A DNA stretch of 64,000 nt from positions 62,001 to 126,000 of the forward strand of contig JAMJFZ010000086.1 of the NCBI GenBank assembly GCA_026225945.1, written 5' to 3'. The stretch is from Cricetomys ansorgei (Eukaryota; Chordata; Mammalia; Rodentia; Nesomyidae). The notes below the pieces were generated by a model. That model was not told where the DNA came from, made no database searches, and worked only from the letters and a program-made list of their open reading frames with translations. Numbering within the stretch: position 1 is the stretch's first letter; every line of letters starts with the position of its first letter. A program made the position numbers and the translations under genes. This document shows, one piece after another, positions 1 to 11,481 of the stretch.

Positions 1-424
1 CCACAAGGAGTTAGGAGCACTGTACCTTGATTTGCAAACTAGACATCATGTACAGCTAAAAGATGTGCATTATCCAAAAGTAGAATGATGTGTTATTATT
101 CATGGTAAAATTACAAACAGGGACCTCCATGCAGGGATAGCAAGGAGCTTCAAAACCAATGAAATAGGAACACTTTCTTTTTTGTGGCTTACCTAGGAAA
201 TATGATGCCTGAAATAGTTGATTCTATTTTAATCTGATGTTACTTAACTCCATCTTAGTCATGTTCCTCAGGAAGAATGCCAGGATACAGATCAAGAAAT
301 CCCTTGGAACATCACCTTTTATGTCATGTGTTCCTTCTTGGCAAGTTGCTCCCTAATTACAGGTGGAAGAATATGTACCAAAGGACCTTTGGTACATAAT
401 TGAAACTGGGGTTCAGGAAGCTCC
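1..424. other. Unassigned non-coding sequence
   Basis: I see no gene or recognisable repeat here. The sequence is moderately AT-rich and has no long open frame. Confidence 0.4.
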
Positions 425-429
425 CAAAT

Positions 430-1040
430 TACCAGGGAGCATTCATAACTTGTTCTTCATGTAGATTGGAACACAAGCCTCAGAAGGTGAGGGAGAGGGA
501 ATATGCTATGTATGTTGTAGATGTAGATCAGTACCTCTCCTACTTATCCCCTTAAAGTTTAAACAAGAAACAAAGATTGTTATATAGTAGAAGCCTCATA
601 CAATCACAACTCTGATGTGGAGCCTATTATGACACAGGTTATACAGTTCAATGATCACAGGCATGTGCTCTTATTAGTGTAATTTTCTATTCCTATTACT
701 GTTCATATAAAATCATTAGTTAATTGTAATCAATGGTAGTGAATGGAGGTAAAAATGTCCATGAAATGGCAAGTGACCATGCATACTGTGTATTTCCCCT
801 ATAGACAAAGCCATGCCACAAAATATACAGAAGACATGGCAAATGGAATTGTGTATGTAGTTGAGGTAGGATAGTACATCTATTACTTGTCCTCCTATTT
901 TAGAACAAGGAGTGATGATTGGTCTATGGCGCATACTCATGCAGTCACAACCATCCTCAGGAGCCCAGAATAAATCTGGTTATCATGCAGGGATCACAGA
1001 ATTAAGTATATTCTTTAATCAGTAAAATTGTCTATTCTTG
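430..1040 (+). repeat. Diverged local tandem duplication, period about 342 bp
   Basis: The stretch beginning near 439 aligns by eye with the one beginning near 781, and the stretch beginning at 601 (CAATCACAAC) aligns with 942 (CAGTCACAAC). Both copies end with a TCTATTC-like block (about 685 and 1031). The spacing is 341-346 bp along the whole alignment, which indicates an old direct duplication with small indels. Its family is not recognised, and the short open frames inside it look like chance. Confidence 0.6.
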
Positions 1041-2320
1041 TGTCTGAGAATATTGCCTGATATTGGCAACTATGTGAACAGCATCTGTTCAGTGAAATGA
1101 ATTACTTACCCTTCTCCCTGTGAGAACTTGGAGCACATCAAAATATATACAGCAACACAGTGGCATGGGCACCCACAGGCCAAGGGGGCAATGGTTGGGA
1201 GGGGGTGTCCCAGGGCCGTACTGCATGGGCAGGGGCAAGCCTGGAAGATAAAATTCCCGTTTCCTTTGAGCAGACCTTAAAATACCTTTTCCTTTCCTTT
1301 GGAGGGAAACTCCTGTATTATTCATTTCCCTCGCCCCGCTGTCTGTCTTTCTAGCAAAGCCGCACACAAGGAGCATTTAGTGAATGGCTTGCTTGAATAA
1401 AGGATTGGATGAACGTATTGAGGGATAAATGTAGTCTAGTAGAGTGTTGATGAAATCCATGCCAGTTTTCACAGCCCATAAAAAACATAGGTAGCTCAGG
1501 TGTCAGCTAGTTTGTCAGTACAAGACTAATTTACTTTTAAAATGTGAGGGTCTGTTGAACAGAATCCATGTGGTTTTCTGTCAGTGTGAATATTGTTTTC
1601 TCATCTATGTCATAAATGTGGATTTTATTACCACTGTTTTTTTTGTTTTTTTTTTAAGTAAAGTCATAAAATTGGTTGCAAAAAATAGTTCTATTGAGTA
1701 AAATAGATTTCATCCAGTAATTCCTCACGCCTGGTGCAAGAATGTCTTACTTTCACCAGTTAGGCTGTCTTCTCCGGATTCCTAGCAGATTTCACTTCTT
1801 GTTACTTTTTTTAGAGAAATTACTAATTTGAAGATATTAAAAAAAAGTTTCTTGAAGTCAACAGTGATGCTAAAGCTAATTTGTATATTTTTGGGTGTTC
1901 TTTCAGTTTCACAAGGATATAGAATGTTATTTAAACAAGACTATAAAATGTAAACTCAGTTAGTCATTTTAACAAATTTATTGTTTATTTATTACAAACC
2001 ATATGATTTTTATTACTAGGGTATATATAAACGAGTGGTATTTACTAATTGCATCTTGGATCATTGATTTCTGCCTTATGTGGGATTTTTATTTTTTATT
2101 ATTTTAGGAAGAATTACTTTAGGTACTTCTTGAGGGGTGAAAAACAGAGATAGTCTTTATGAATTCATCAAATGATATTAACTGTATATTTGCAAATAGT
2201 ATTCAGTATGATCTATAAACATGTGTATTGATGAAATTCTGATTTATATTTCCCTACAAAATTTAAGTTTTTATTTTGCTTGATTAATAAGAAACACTTA
2301 AATCCAGCCTGCGCTTAAAT
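1041..2320. other. Non-coding, AT-rich, no gene seen
   Basis: The interval contains poly-T runs near 1640 and 2090 and short chance open frames on both strands (1089-1376). I recognise no repeat family or exon. A GC-richer patch at 1150-1250 is open only over short distances and shows no domain. Confidence 0.4.
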
Positions 2321-2324
2321 CCAT

Positions 2325-2915
2325 TGGCAAGAAGATTTGAGGTTTAGGTGGCCTTTCTTAATTCCCATTAGACTCAGGGCTCAGATCTGAGTACCTGGAA
2401 CCCTCACAGGTACACACAGCTGCTTTGAGTTTTGGCCTATGTTCATTAGGTAGAATGAAGGGTGCTTCTTGGTTTAGTTGGGTCTGGGTAATCTCCTGGG
2501 GAGAGGAAAGAGGTTGTGACAGACATGGTGATAGCTCATAATGGTTGCCTGGCAATGCCTATGAGACTGATAGGGTGGGAATACAAGCCCAGTGCTTGGT
2601 AGGCAAAGTGTCAGGAGACCTAATGTTTCTCCTTTAGACCTGTCCTTCCCACAACAGGATCCTAGGCAGCCTGTCTCTTCAGGTGAAATTGGGTCCTTAG
2701 ACCTTTATAGCCCATGTTGTGGTTGAAGCATGGCAGAATTCACCTGAACCCTGACAGAATGGTACATAAAGAATCCAGTGTGGATCCATGGGCATGTAGA
2801 TTTGAGGTTTTTGGCTCTTTCTCAACTTCCATCAGACTTAGGGCTCAATCCTAATCAATTGGAGACCTCACAGGTACACCTAGTAGCCTTGAACTTTGCC
2901 CTTTCTCTACTGAAA
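2325..2915 (+). repeat. Local direct duplication, period about 465 bp
   Basis: AGATTTGAGG-type sequence at 2333 recurs at 2798. Both are followed by a matching block containing CAGACT(C/T)AGGGCTCA and by CCTCACAGGTACAC at 2402 and 2866. The offset stays at 464-465 bp. The copies are clearly diverged, so the event is old. The family is unidentified, and an old LTR or internal ERV piece is possible. Confidence 0.6.
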
Positions 2916-3424
2916 GACTTTTACCAGGTGGGAAAGCAGTTCTGGGTCTAGAGCCCCATTGAGATGGGAGGTTTTCTTTGGTGTGGTATCTGCTCAACTT
3001 CCCGTGTGACCAGATATCTGTGACACCACCACATAGCTTCCCTACAGACCAGATTTAGCCTGAGGCTGTTTTGGCAGGCCTCTTTGATCTCAAACTTGGA
3101 TATCAGCAGGTTCACTGTGTCAGCACCGCCAATTCTTGCCTGACAGCCTTAGTGGTTTTCCAGGTGGGCAGAGTCTGGTAGAATTCACCAGGATCTCTGG
3201 GGAGGTCCAAGTCAAAATGTGCTGATGTACCACAAAAGGGCAATGTCCAGTCCTCCAACCCCAGAGGAAAATAAGATGCTTTCCTTGATTCTCAATATAT
3301 ATTCAGAATCAGATTGCATTCTACCTCTCCACAAGACCCCACACATAGGGAGTTGTTAGCCTCCTTACTAACTTCATCAGAACAACCAGAGTGATATTGT
3401 TGAAACATTAAAAATGTCACTACC
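2916..3424. other. Non-coding, no recognised feature
   Basis: This is moderately GC-rich sequence continuing from the duplicated block. It may be part of the same old repeat, but I cannot assign it. Confidence 0.35.
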
Positions 3425-3425
3425 T

Positions 3426-3515
3426 GGGCTGGGAATGTAGCTCAATGGTGGAGTGCTGTGTACCACACCCAGGACCTAGGTTCAATCCCTAGCACCTAAC
3501 ATACAAGAAAGAAGA
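3426..3515 (+). mobile_element. ID-type SINE (tRNA-Ala-derived)
   Basis: The sequence starts GGGCTGGGAATGTAGCTCA and contains a GTTCAATCCC block corresponding to the B box. An A-rich tail with AAGAAAG follows. This is the form of a rodent ID element in sense orientation. It is a non-autonomous retroposon, and nothing suggests that it drives a gene here. Confidence 0.8.
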
Positions 3516-3529
3516 AATGTCAATTTCCT

Positions 3530-3850
3530 GTATAAAACCCCTTTAATGGATTCCCATCTCACTTAGAGTCAAAGACAAAGTCTCCACAATGGCTTATACG
3601 AAGCTGCAGTACCCACCTGCAGTATCCATTTCACTGCTTTTCTGATGTACTTCACATGATTACTTCACTCCTGCTAACTGGCCCCTTAGCCATTCTTCAA
3701 ATTGTGCGTGCTCCCACCTCAGGGCCATTGGTACTTGCTGTTTCCACCACCTGGAATATTGGTCCCCACTTTCTGTTTGGTCTCGTACACTCTTCAGGTC
3801 ATTGTACAAGTACCATTTTCTCAATGTGGCTTCCTAATGAATTGACATAA
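3530..3850 (+). mobile_element. Ancient L2 LINE fragment
   Basis: Phrases typical of mammalian L2 occur in order: TTTAATGGATTCCCATCTCA, then CCTCAGGGCCATTGGTACTT, then CACCTGGAATATTGG. The element is strongly diverged and non-functional. The open frame at 3656-3850 is a by-product. Confidence 0.6.
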
Positions 3851-3894
3851 AACTAATCCCAAAAGATATGAAATTAGAAGGCAGACTTCTTAAT

Positions 3895-3918
3895 TTGTAA
3901 TAATTAATTAATTAATGT
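3895..3918. repeat. Short TTAA-type simple repeat
   Basis: A run of TTAATTAATTAATTAAT-like units lies immediately before the B1 at 3960. Confidence 0.7.
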
Positions 3919-3957
3919 GGTACACGTGCATATGTGTCTTCCTTTATAGTTCTTCAC

Positions 3958-4105
3958 TTTTTTTTTTTGAGAAGGTCATACTAATTTAACCTTGACTGGC
4001 TGGGACTCCAATGTGGACCAGGGCTGGCCTCAAACTCATAGAGATTCATCTACCTCTGCTGACCAAGTGCTGGGATTAAAGATGTATACTGTTACACCTG
4101 GCTTC
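3958..4105 (-). mobile_element. B1 SINE, old
   Basis: A poly-T block is followed by a B1 in antisense: GGGCTGGCCTCAAACTCATA, AAGTGCTGGGATTAAAG and the terminal CACCTGGCT are present. High divergence shows that it is an old copy. Confidence 0.8.
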
Positions 4106-4114
4106 TCTATCTTA

Positions 4115-4330
4115 TTATTTGAGACAAGGGTTCTCACTGAACCCAGAACTCATTGGTTAATCTAGGATGGCTGGTGGGCAAGCCCTAGAGATCTGCTTCC
4201 TGGTTCCCAGCAGTGGAATTATAAGCTTGTGTTGCTGTCCCCAGCCTTTACCTGGGTGCTGGAATCAGAACTCAGGTCCTTGTGCTTGCATGTCAAGCCC
4301 TTTACTGAAGTAGCCATCTTTTCAGCCCGA
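4115..4330 (-). mobile_element. B4/B3-type composite SINE
   Basis: The sequence carries the antisense signature of rodent B4/B3-like SINEs. A B1-like half (GAGACAAGGGTTCTCACTGA) is followed by GAACTCAGGTCCTTGTGC and GTAGCCATCTTTTCAGCCC. The family name is my inference from word matches. Confidence 0.6.
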
Positions 4331-4455
4331 AAGAGAGACTTCTGGTAGATGGAGTGACCAGTGGGAGGAGAGATGAGAACAAGACAGAGTGAAATGGTCC
4401 GAGGATCAAAGTACGCTGTATATATGCATGCGAATGTCATAAAAAAACCCAAACA

Positions 4456-7400
4456 TATTGTGATGAATATTCTTGGGTATCAACTTGACAACCAAGTAAG
4501 GGTGTTAATTGATAAAGAATGGGATTCTGTAGCTTGAGATGAAGATGTGTGGAAGGACACTATTGAGGCTGGAAACGTTGAACCCTCAGATTCTCAAGCG
4601 TTTATCTCACCTGAGGAAGTAGTTTTTCCACTCTCAGCAGAAGATGTACTCCCAAACCCTGAAATATTGCCTTTTCCACTTTTGAGGAAATTTTTCCTTC
4701 ATTTTCTACTAAACCAGTGTTTAGTAGTGTACTTCCCCTAAAATGTCAGGCAAGACATAACAATGTCTCTGAGGGCCCATCAATAGTTGCCTCTAGGTCT
4801 ATAACTAGACTAAAGGGTAGGCAGGCTCCTAGAGGGGGGGTAGAAAATAGTCCATGAGGAGGCATTCTATACCTCAAAAGAGCTTAATAAGTTTGCTAAC
4901 TAATTCAAGCAGAAGTCTGAGGGAATATGTGTGGGAATGGGTATTAAGGGTCTAGGCTAATGGCCGAAGGAATAACATTAGATCAGGCTGAGTTCATTGA
5001 TATGAGCTCACTGTGTGGAGATTCTGGGTTTAATATAGAAAAAGTCTTCAAGTTCATTTGAATTGTTAGCTGATTATTTGTCAAAAGATGACCTACTGAA
5101 AAGGAGTTGGAGATGCCTGATGTCCCTTGGTTTAATGTTGATAAGGGGATTTGGAGGCTAAGGGAAATTGCCATGCTAGAGTGGGTACCGTGTGTAAACC
5201 CTCTGCTATGGGGAGGCCCAGGAGACACGCCCTTCACTAATCCTAAAGACACAAAATGGTGAGCGAAGCGCTACCACATTTGAAGAACTTTGTTGTCGTC
5301 CTTTTCATTGTGCCAGACCTTACAGTTGGAGACACTGCTGCTCAGTTTGCTGAATTAAATGCAGTGGATTTAATTGAGGTAGCCCCAAGGTAGCAGAAGC
5401 CCAGTGGCAGCACTGAATCACCAAAGGGGAAGTGATCAAAGTTATCATAATAGCCAGCATAAACAAAGCAATGTCCAAATGTCCTCATCAGTAATGGTCA
5501 GCACCGGCAAAGTAAATTTTATTGTGACATGACTCATATCGACCTTTGGTACTAACTAATCAGTCATGGTGTTTCCAGGCATGAAGTAGATAAGAAGCCT
5601 ACTGTGTTTTTGTTTGATCTGTATAAGCAGACAAATTCTCAAGCAAATGAAAGAAAGGCTCTATTGGATCATGGCAAAAGGGAATCTTGGTTCTTGAATC
5701 AATTTCCAGAACTGAGTAGGTTTGCAGACCCAGAACCCCTTGAATGAAGGGAAGGCCAGGTTTCCTGAGGAAGGACCTTGATAAAATACTGGAGATATTT
5801 GAACATATCTTTAGATATTGTAAAGTTATATGCACTATCTGTGCATTGAATGATTAATTGATGCTCCTGTAATTTTAAGAGAATTGTTTTTCACAGCTGC
5901 TGGGGGAAGGGTACTTTCTAAAGCTTAGGCAGATTGCTTCTCTCCGTAAGTGCTGGCCTGTTGCAGGTAACTTAAGAACTTGCTTCCTGATCCCTGCAAC
6001 TGCACTTGTTGAACAATTGATGTTCAAAATTCCTTGCCCTGTGAAATCTTTATGTTAAAGGCATTTGTTTATGATATTGCAAATGAGGAGTCCTTATCAC
6101 CTTTGCAGCCTTCTGCAGCCAGAACCCAGGGAACACCTTGGATTCTTCAGCTTTGACTTCAGCCAAGTCAGCTGGCTGAAGCTGCAGGTTGAGGGCTTCT
6201 GTTCATTATTGTAAATAAAGCCTTTGTGTCTGTAGGGCAGGGCTTTCAATCAATACATTACCCTGAGACCACGTGCTCTGGATCAATCCACTAGAGGCTG
6301 GTCCCTCTGCCTAGGTGGTCAGGCTTTTCATCACGGAGATTGTCTTTTGTTCTTTATTAAACCCATTTGAGATATAATTACAACTACAAAATACCTAAGA
6401 GTTTTACTGTTAGCCTTTCTCCAGTCCTTCCCCAGAGGGACCTATTGCCATTTGCAAGGGTAACTATACACTGGAGGAAAGGAAACAATCAGATATTCTG
6501 GGGTCTGTTGGATACTGGTTCTGAATTGATGCTGATTCCAGGAGACTCCAAGAAACATTGTGGCCCTCCAGTTAAAACAGATATTTATCTAGGTTAGGTG
6601 ATTAATGGCATTTTGGCTGAAATCTGACTCACAGTAGGTCCAGTGGGTCCCCAACCTCATCCTGTGGCTATTTCCTCAGCTCCAGAATGTATAATCAGGC
6701 TAGATATACTTAGAAGTTAGCACAATTCTCACATTGGTTACCTGATCTGTGGAGTGAGGGCTATTATGGTTGGAAAGGCTAAACAGAAGCCTTTAGGGTT
6801 GCCTCTACCAAAGAAAATGATGAATCAAAAACAGTATCCTTTAGGTCTCAAACTTGGGACAAACTGGCTGAAATACCTATTCAACATATCAGACTGGACC
6901 TCGCCCCCCTGGTTCTCCCAGAGTCCTTCAGTCCCTGCCTGTTACACGGTCATACCCTGTCCCCTACCCCTGAACTCTCCAGCCCAGGACTATGCCTGGT
7001 TTACTGCGGGTTCTGCACATTATGTAGGCATCACCCAGAAGTAGACAGCTACAGCATTACAACCCCTTTCTGGGTCAACCTGAAAGGCACTGGAGAAGGG
7101 AAATCTTCACAGTGGACAGAACTCTGGGCAGTACACGTGGTATTACATTTTGTTTGGAAGGATAAATGGCCAGAAATTGACATGAGTTTTCTGTCATATT
7201 TTGTTAAGAATACACTTGTACAGATATTTGCTTTATTTCCTTGAATTATCGTGTAATGAAACATCAATTAGAATATCAGAGATTACCATATTTAAGTTTT
7301 AAGATACCAAAAGAAAGTTTCTCAAGGATATTGCCACCTATTGTAAAAATTTTAATGTGCTTGTGGTTGTAAAAGGAATAGCTATATCATGCTAGGCATG

Positions 7401-7485
7401 ATTGTGACCTAATTATTGTTTTATTTGGAAATTAAGCCTGATATAAGGAGATATGGTTGTGTGTCAGGTTGACACAAGATGAACT
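4456..7485 (+). mobile_element. Deleted ERVL-type endogenous retrovirus, internal part
   Basis: An LTR-like start (TGTGATGAATATTCTTGGGT at 4457) resembles the start of the LTR at 7486. Between them lie decayed retroviral coding remains. A protease segment at 6367-6597 has the aspartyl protease signature LLDTGSE. At about 6990-7030 there is an RNase H start whose usual acidic residue reads Ala (AWFTAGSA). The protease flank and RNase H lie within about 500 bp of each other, so most of the reverse transcriptase is deleted. Many stops and frameshifts are present and no open gene remains. The ERVL-group assignment rests on motif recognition and on the LTR type. A separate LTR-like piece may be inserted between 5860 and 6360. 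Confidence 0.75.
5860..6360 (+). mobile_element. Possible LTR fragment inside the ERV
   Basis: This interval does not look like retroviral coding sequence. It contains AATAAA at about 6214 (GTAAATAAAGCC) followed by a GT-rich stretch, an arrangement typical of an LTR R region. No clean TG...CA ends or target duplication were identified, so the call is tentative. Confidence 0.3.
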
Positions 7486-7568
7486 TGTGATGGCTATTCT
7501 TGGTTGTCAACTTGAGTACATCTGGCGTTAACTAAACTCCAAGCAGCTGGGTACACCTGAGAGGGATT

Positions 7569-7728
7569 CTTTCTTTTTTTTGGTTTTTCAAGACAGGGTT
7601 TCTCTGTTGTAACTCTGGCTATCCTGGAACTCACTCTGTAGACCAGGCTGGCCTCAAACTCACAGATATCAGCCTGCCTCCTACTCCCGAGTGCTAGGAT
7701 TAAAGGCGTACATCACCACAGCCTGGCT
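7569..7728 (-). mobile_element. B1 SINE inserted in the LTR
   Basis: This is a full-length antisense B1 with a poly-T tail at its left end and the variant TTGTAACTCTGGCT. It is flanked by the direct repeat GAGGGATT at 7561-7568 and 7729-7736, which is the target site duplication. The insertion therefore post-dates the LTR. Confidence 0.85.
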
Positions 7729-8039
7729 GAGGGATTTTTTTCTTAATTAAATAATTTGAAATCGAAGACCCACTTTTAATCTGGATTTTTTGAAATGGGA
7801 AGATCCACTTTTAAACTGGGTCATACCTTTTGCTGACAGCCTATATAAAAGATGTGGAAGAAGGAAGCTTGTTTTCTTTGCCTGCTTGTCTCGCTCTCAC
7901 TGGCAAGTCCATTCCTTCACCAGCATTAGAGCTGCTTCAGGATTCTGGTGTACAGTGACTACTGGATTCTTTTACCTTGGATTGGAAGACAGTCATTGTT
8001 GGACTAGCTGGGTCACAGTCTGTAAACCATTATAATAAA

Positions 8040-8130
8040 TCATATATATTTGCACATATAATATGCTATGTATTATATACATAATATGTATATACATGTG
8101 TGTATGTATAACATACATTATATATAATGT
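8040..8130. repeat. TA/TG-rich microsatellite
   Basis: Imperfect TATATAC, ATATGTA and ATGTGTGTATG units lie within the tail of the ERVL LTR. Confidence 0.75.
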
Positions 8131-8178
8131 ATATTCATTCTATTAGTTCTGTCCCTCTAGAGAATCCTGACTAATACA

Positions 8179-10080
8179 CATATACACTAATACAAAAAGA
8201 ACACATACTGCAGGGAACAGAGGAAGCCCTGAATGACTGAAGTCCTGAGTGAGCTTATATTTTGACATGAGCAAGACCTTTTGGGGACTCTGAGACCATG
8301 GGCCCATGACCCAGGCTCCAGAGGGATGGCAGAGTTTTCCTCTGTATACTGAGCATGAACGTTTATAAACAACGGGCCAGTGTGTGCAAAGGCTAGCCAC
8401 TGCAACATCCTCCTCCAGGATGTGGACAGCTTGAGATTGCTCACCTACAGACCTTCTAGGAGGCTCACTAACCCTTCTGCCTGTGCTGCACCTAATAAAC
8501 ATGTTAAGGTTTTGGGTTGCTGTGGTAGCAAAAGTGTTGGGAAAGAAAAAAACAACAGCGACAAAACAACCACCCCAGCTGTTGTTGTATGTGTGTTTGT
8601 GTGTCTGTCTTTTCTTTACCCCTTGCCACCCCGAGCCAAGGCTCCAGGACCAAGCTATGTGGGACAGAGCAACATATGATACTGCAATCCCTCCTCTTCT
8701 CACCACATTACCCTCACACTACTTCTCATCATCCAAAGTGCTGTAGGTTTTCTGCATTAGTTTTTAGTCCTTTTCTCCTCCCGCTGGAGTGTAAATTCAA
8801 CAATTTTATTTTTTAACTATACTAATAACTCTTAAAATAGTTTCAAATTAGACACTCAGCAATCTGATGAACAAATGAGCATCTTAAATATCCACGAATA
8901 ATGTCTTTGAGCTTCTTGTAGGTAAGAGGAGGACTAGGGATCCTAGACCGAGTCCCCAACCCTGTCAAGTGCTCAACTGAGAGTTAGTGTGATTTGTCAA
9001 TGTCTCCCCGTTGTTAGATGAGCTCCCTGGAAGTAACTGTGCTCTTTTATAAACACCAGAAATATGTAGTGAACTGAAAATAAAATGACAAATTGCCTTC
9101 TGTTGGCTAAAATCAATAGCATCTCATATCAGATTCTAGCATGGACATGGAACAGAAGTCACCAGAAGGTTTTTCAAAAAAACAAAACAAAACAAAAAAA
9201 AACATTTACTGAGCATCTAGTGTATGGAAAGAGGACACAGAGACGATCCAGACATAGGCCTTCCTTGGAGACACTCCCAGGAAGCCACAGAAATGGACAA
9301 CTATACAGCATCACTGTCAGTTCAGCTGTTTATGTTAATACGCCCATCACAGGCCTGAAGGCTCCCAGAAGTCAGGTGTAAGGAGGCAAAAGGTCAGGGA
9401 CACTTGCTTAGGCCTTTGCCTGCCTGGAGCACCTTTGTCCAGTATTTCACCCCTGCTGGCAAAACGGTCTGTTACTGAAGAGAGTGGCCATCTTGGTGGT
9501 GTAGAAAGACAGCATATTCTGAAATCTGAGGGCATGTTCAGCTTCGGGTCTGCTAGCTGCAGTCTACAGAGAGACAGGGCACTCAGTTTTTTCCCAGCTG
9601 GTCCCTGAAGACCCCTCCAGACTCTACTCTACCCTTTTTTTACCCGCAACAGCGAAACACTCCTGCCTTCAGAGCCATTGCTCCCCTATGCTGACACCTT
9701 TGCCCACCTTCCCAACTCTGACAATCCTCCCAATACATGGCTCTGCTGTCATCATCCCTGGGCCTTAAAACTCCACAGTCTCCGTGCCCCACCTCCAACC
9801 CATCTGATCTTGCCTTTTCCCATCTACCCACCTAGGAAAGCCAGAGGGATCTGTCTGCAGTATGTAGACTCACTGTGATGCGTAAGCTAGCAGAAACAAA
9901 CAACAAACATCATATGTCTCACTATGGACATGGAACTGGCCTAGAACTATATGGACCGGGTTGACTTGACTTCTAATGCAGAGATCTGTCTGCCTCTCTC
10001 TGGGATTATTTAGCTAGGATTAAACACACAGGCTCCTATGACCAGCAAGCCTGTAAACTGTGGTCCTCCAGGCTGTGTGA
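8179..10080. other. Non-coding interval upstream of Gpx7
   Basis: No exon is recognised. Open frames such as 8143-8706 on the minus strand lack any domain and cross the end of the ERV LTR. An L2-like 3' phrase is visible at about 9000-9085, and an AAAACAAAAC simple run lies at 9175-9203. Confidence 0.45.
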
Positions 10081-10089
10081 CCATACTCC

Positions 10090-10132
10090 TACACACACAC
10101 ACACACCCCACACACACATACACACACCTCCA
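10090..10132. repeat. (CA)n microsatellite
   Basis: The tract is CA-rich with interruptions (CACACACACACCCCACACAC). Confidence 0.8.
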
Positions 10133-10470
10133 TTGTTCTCTCTACTCCAGCCAAATTAACCTTCGTTGCCCAATGTATCATGTTTCACCGTCCCTGGAGA
10201 CCTTTGCACGTGCTTCCTGCTTGTACCTAAGTAATTTCTACTCGTTTGTCAGAGTTCATTTCAAACCTCATTTTGTTCCCACCACCCCACCCTCAGTTAT
10301 GTATGTACCTAACATACAACAGTAGTTCTAGAGATAACTGAATTATTTAGTGCCCTATCTCACTCTGAACAAGGACCACACACCTTGATCGTCACTGTAC
10401 AAGAGGCACCTAGAGCTGGACTTGGCACAGAACAGGTACTCAAAATGTGTGTTAACTCATTAGACTAAGT
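10133..10470 (+). mobile_element. Ancient L2 LINE 3' end
   Basis: L2 3'-end phrases occur in order: GACCTTTGCACGTGCTTCC, then CTGAACAAGGACCACACAC, then TTGGCACAGAACAGGTACTC. The copy is highly diverged and sense-oriented. Confidence 0.55.
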
Positions 10471-10879
10471 CACCATCAGATGCTCAGCCTTTTTTGGGTG
10501 TCACAGAGTCTGGATAACACTGCAGTGTGCTGTCCAGATCTCCCGTCACTCAAGACTTGAGATTCCAGCTGTTAGCCATGTTAATGTCCACAAAAAGCTT
10601 TTAACTGCCACCTGCTCCAGATAAGGGGCCATCTTGGCTCCTGTTGCACCTCCTGCCAGGAGACACTAATCCAGTGATTGATAAGACAGCAGTGTAAATA
10701 AAGGTCTGCTATCTCAGAGACTCTGTCTGCTCCTTGAGATGATACAAAAGGCAGTCTTTTCTAAAGTTCCTGCACTGCAGGAGTCCAACTCAAAGCAGAC
10801 TCTGATCTCCTTTGGGAGATGACCTCTCCCTTTGGGGGGAAATGCTCCATTCACCTAAAGTTTATACTCATCCTTCAGC

Positions 10880-11010
10880 TAGCAAAGTGTTTTCCATCAT
10901 TTTTATGTTACGGTCCAATGCTCCCAATTCCACACTGGACTAGGTGTATTCAGTGAAGAAACTGAGGCCCAGAGTGGTGGAGCCATCAGCCAAAGGGCCA
11001 GGCACTAGCT
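10880..11010 (+). mobile_element. MIR-like ancient SINE fragment
   Basis: GAAGAAACTGAGGCCCAGAG is the MIR core phrase. The rest is strongly diverged. Confidence 0.5.
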
Positions 11011-11179
11011 AGAGAAACTGATCTCAAACAGATTTTTTTTCTCTTTCCCTATCAAGTCGCTGCATCCTGAGCATGAGCGAGCAAACTCGTAAAAGCAAAT
11101 TTGGTTTCATAAACAAACAAACAAACATACACAAAACAGGATCCTATGATCTGGAGCTGACCAACGCAAAACAGCTGGG

Positions 11180-11346
11180 GAAACTGAGGTCCAAAGCCTC
11201 CGGGCCTGCAGAGGCGACTGCGAAGGGGCCTGTCCTGCCCAGCGGGCTGCCTCATCCTGCCCAGCGGGCCGCCCCCTCCTGCCCCCCATGCCGGGGTCTC
11301 CCGCCTCATCTTTGCCCTCGCCAAGCTGCCACCTCGGAAGTGAGCC
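11180..11346 (+). promoter_or_regulatory. Remnant Gpx7 promoter / GC-rich 5' region
   Basis: GC content rises sharply from about 11180 and stays high through exon 1 to about 11600. Two near-identical 15-base blocks (TCCTGCCCAGCGGGC) start at 11233 and 11255. There is no obvious TATA box, as expected for a CpG-island housekeeping promoter. Whether it still fires cannot be read from the sequence. Confidence 0.45.
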
Positions 11347-11481
11347 ATGGCTTCGGCCCTGGCAACAGTGTGGCTGCTCCTGTGGGCGGCGGCCTGCACG
11401 CAATCAGAGCAGGACTTCTATGATTTCAAGGTGGTCAACATCCAGAGCAAGCTGGTGTCGCTGGAGAAGTAAGGCGGCTAG
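11347..11481 (+). pseudogene. Gpx7: Gpx7 exon 1 (broken)
   Basis: ATG at 11347 opens 41 codons: a hydrophobic signal peptide (VWLLLWAAACT) followed by EQDFYDFKVVNIQSKLVSLEK. The next codon, normally Tyr, is TAA at 11470-11472, and the last codon before the donor is TAG (11479-11481). The splice donor GTGAGTGAG at 11482 is intact. The start was chosen because it has the ATGG context and gives the family's usual signal peptide length. Confidence 0.9.

Larger units (their letters stand above)
7486..8178 (+). mobile_element. ERVL-group LTR (3' LTR), split by a B1
   Basis: The element begins TGTGATGGCTATTCTTGGTT and ends CTCTAGAGAATCCTGACTAATACA-like at 8178, the characteristic termini of the ERVL LTR group. 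A GCCTATATAAAAGATG box near 7840 looks like the LTR TATA. AATAAA near 8033 is followed by a TA/TG-rich microsatellite (about 8040-8130). A B1 (7569-7728) interrupts the LTR. Confidence 0.75.

Noticed and set aside
8143..8706. 187-codon open frame on the minus strand
   Set aside because: It starts in unique sequence and runs into the end of the ERVL LTR. There is no recognisable domain, and the competing frames on the other strand are equally long.
11052..11423. Overlapping open frames of 98-116 codons around Gpx7 exon 1
   Set aside because: These are GC-driven shadows. The conserved protein is read from ATG 11347 in another frame.
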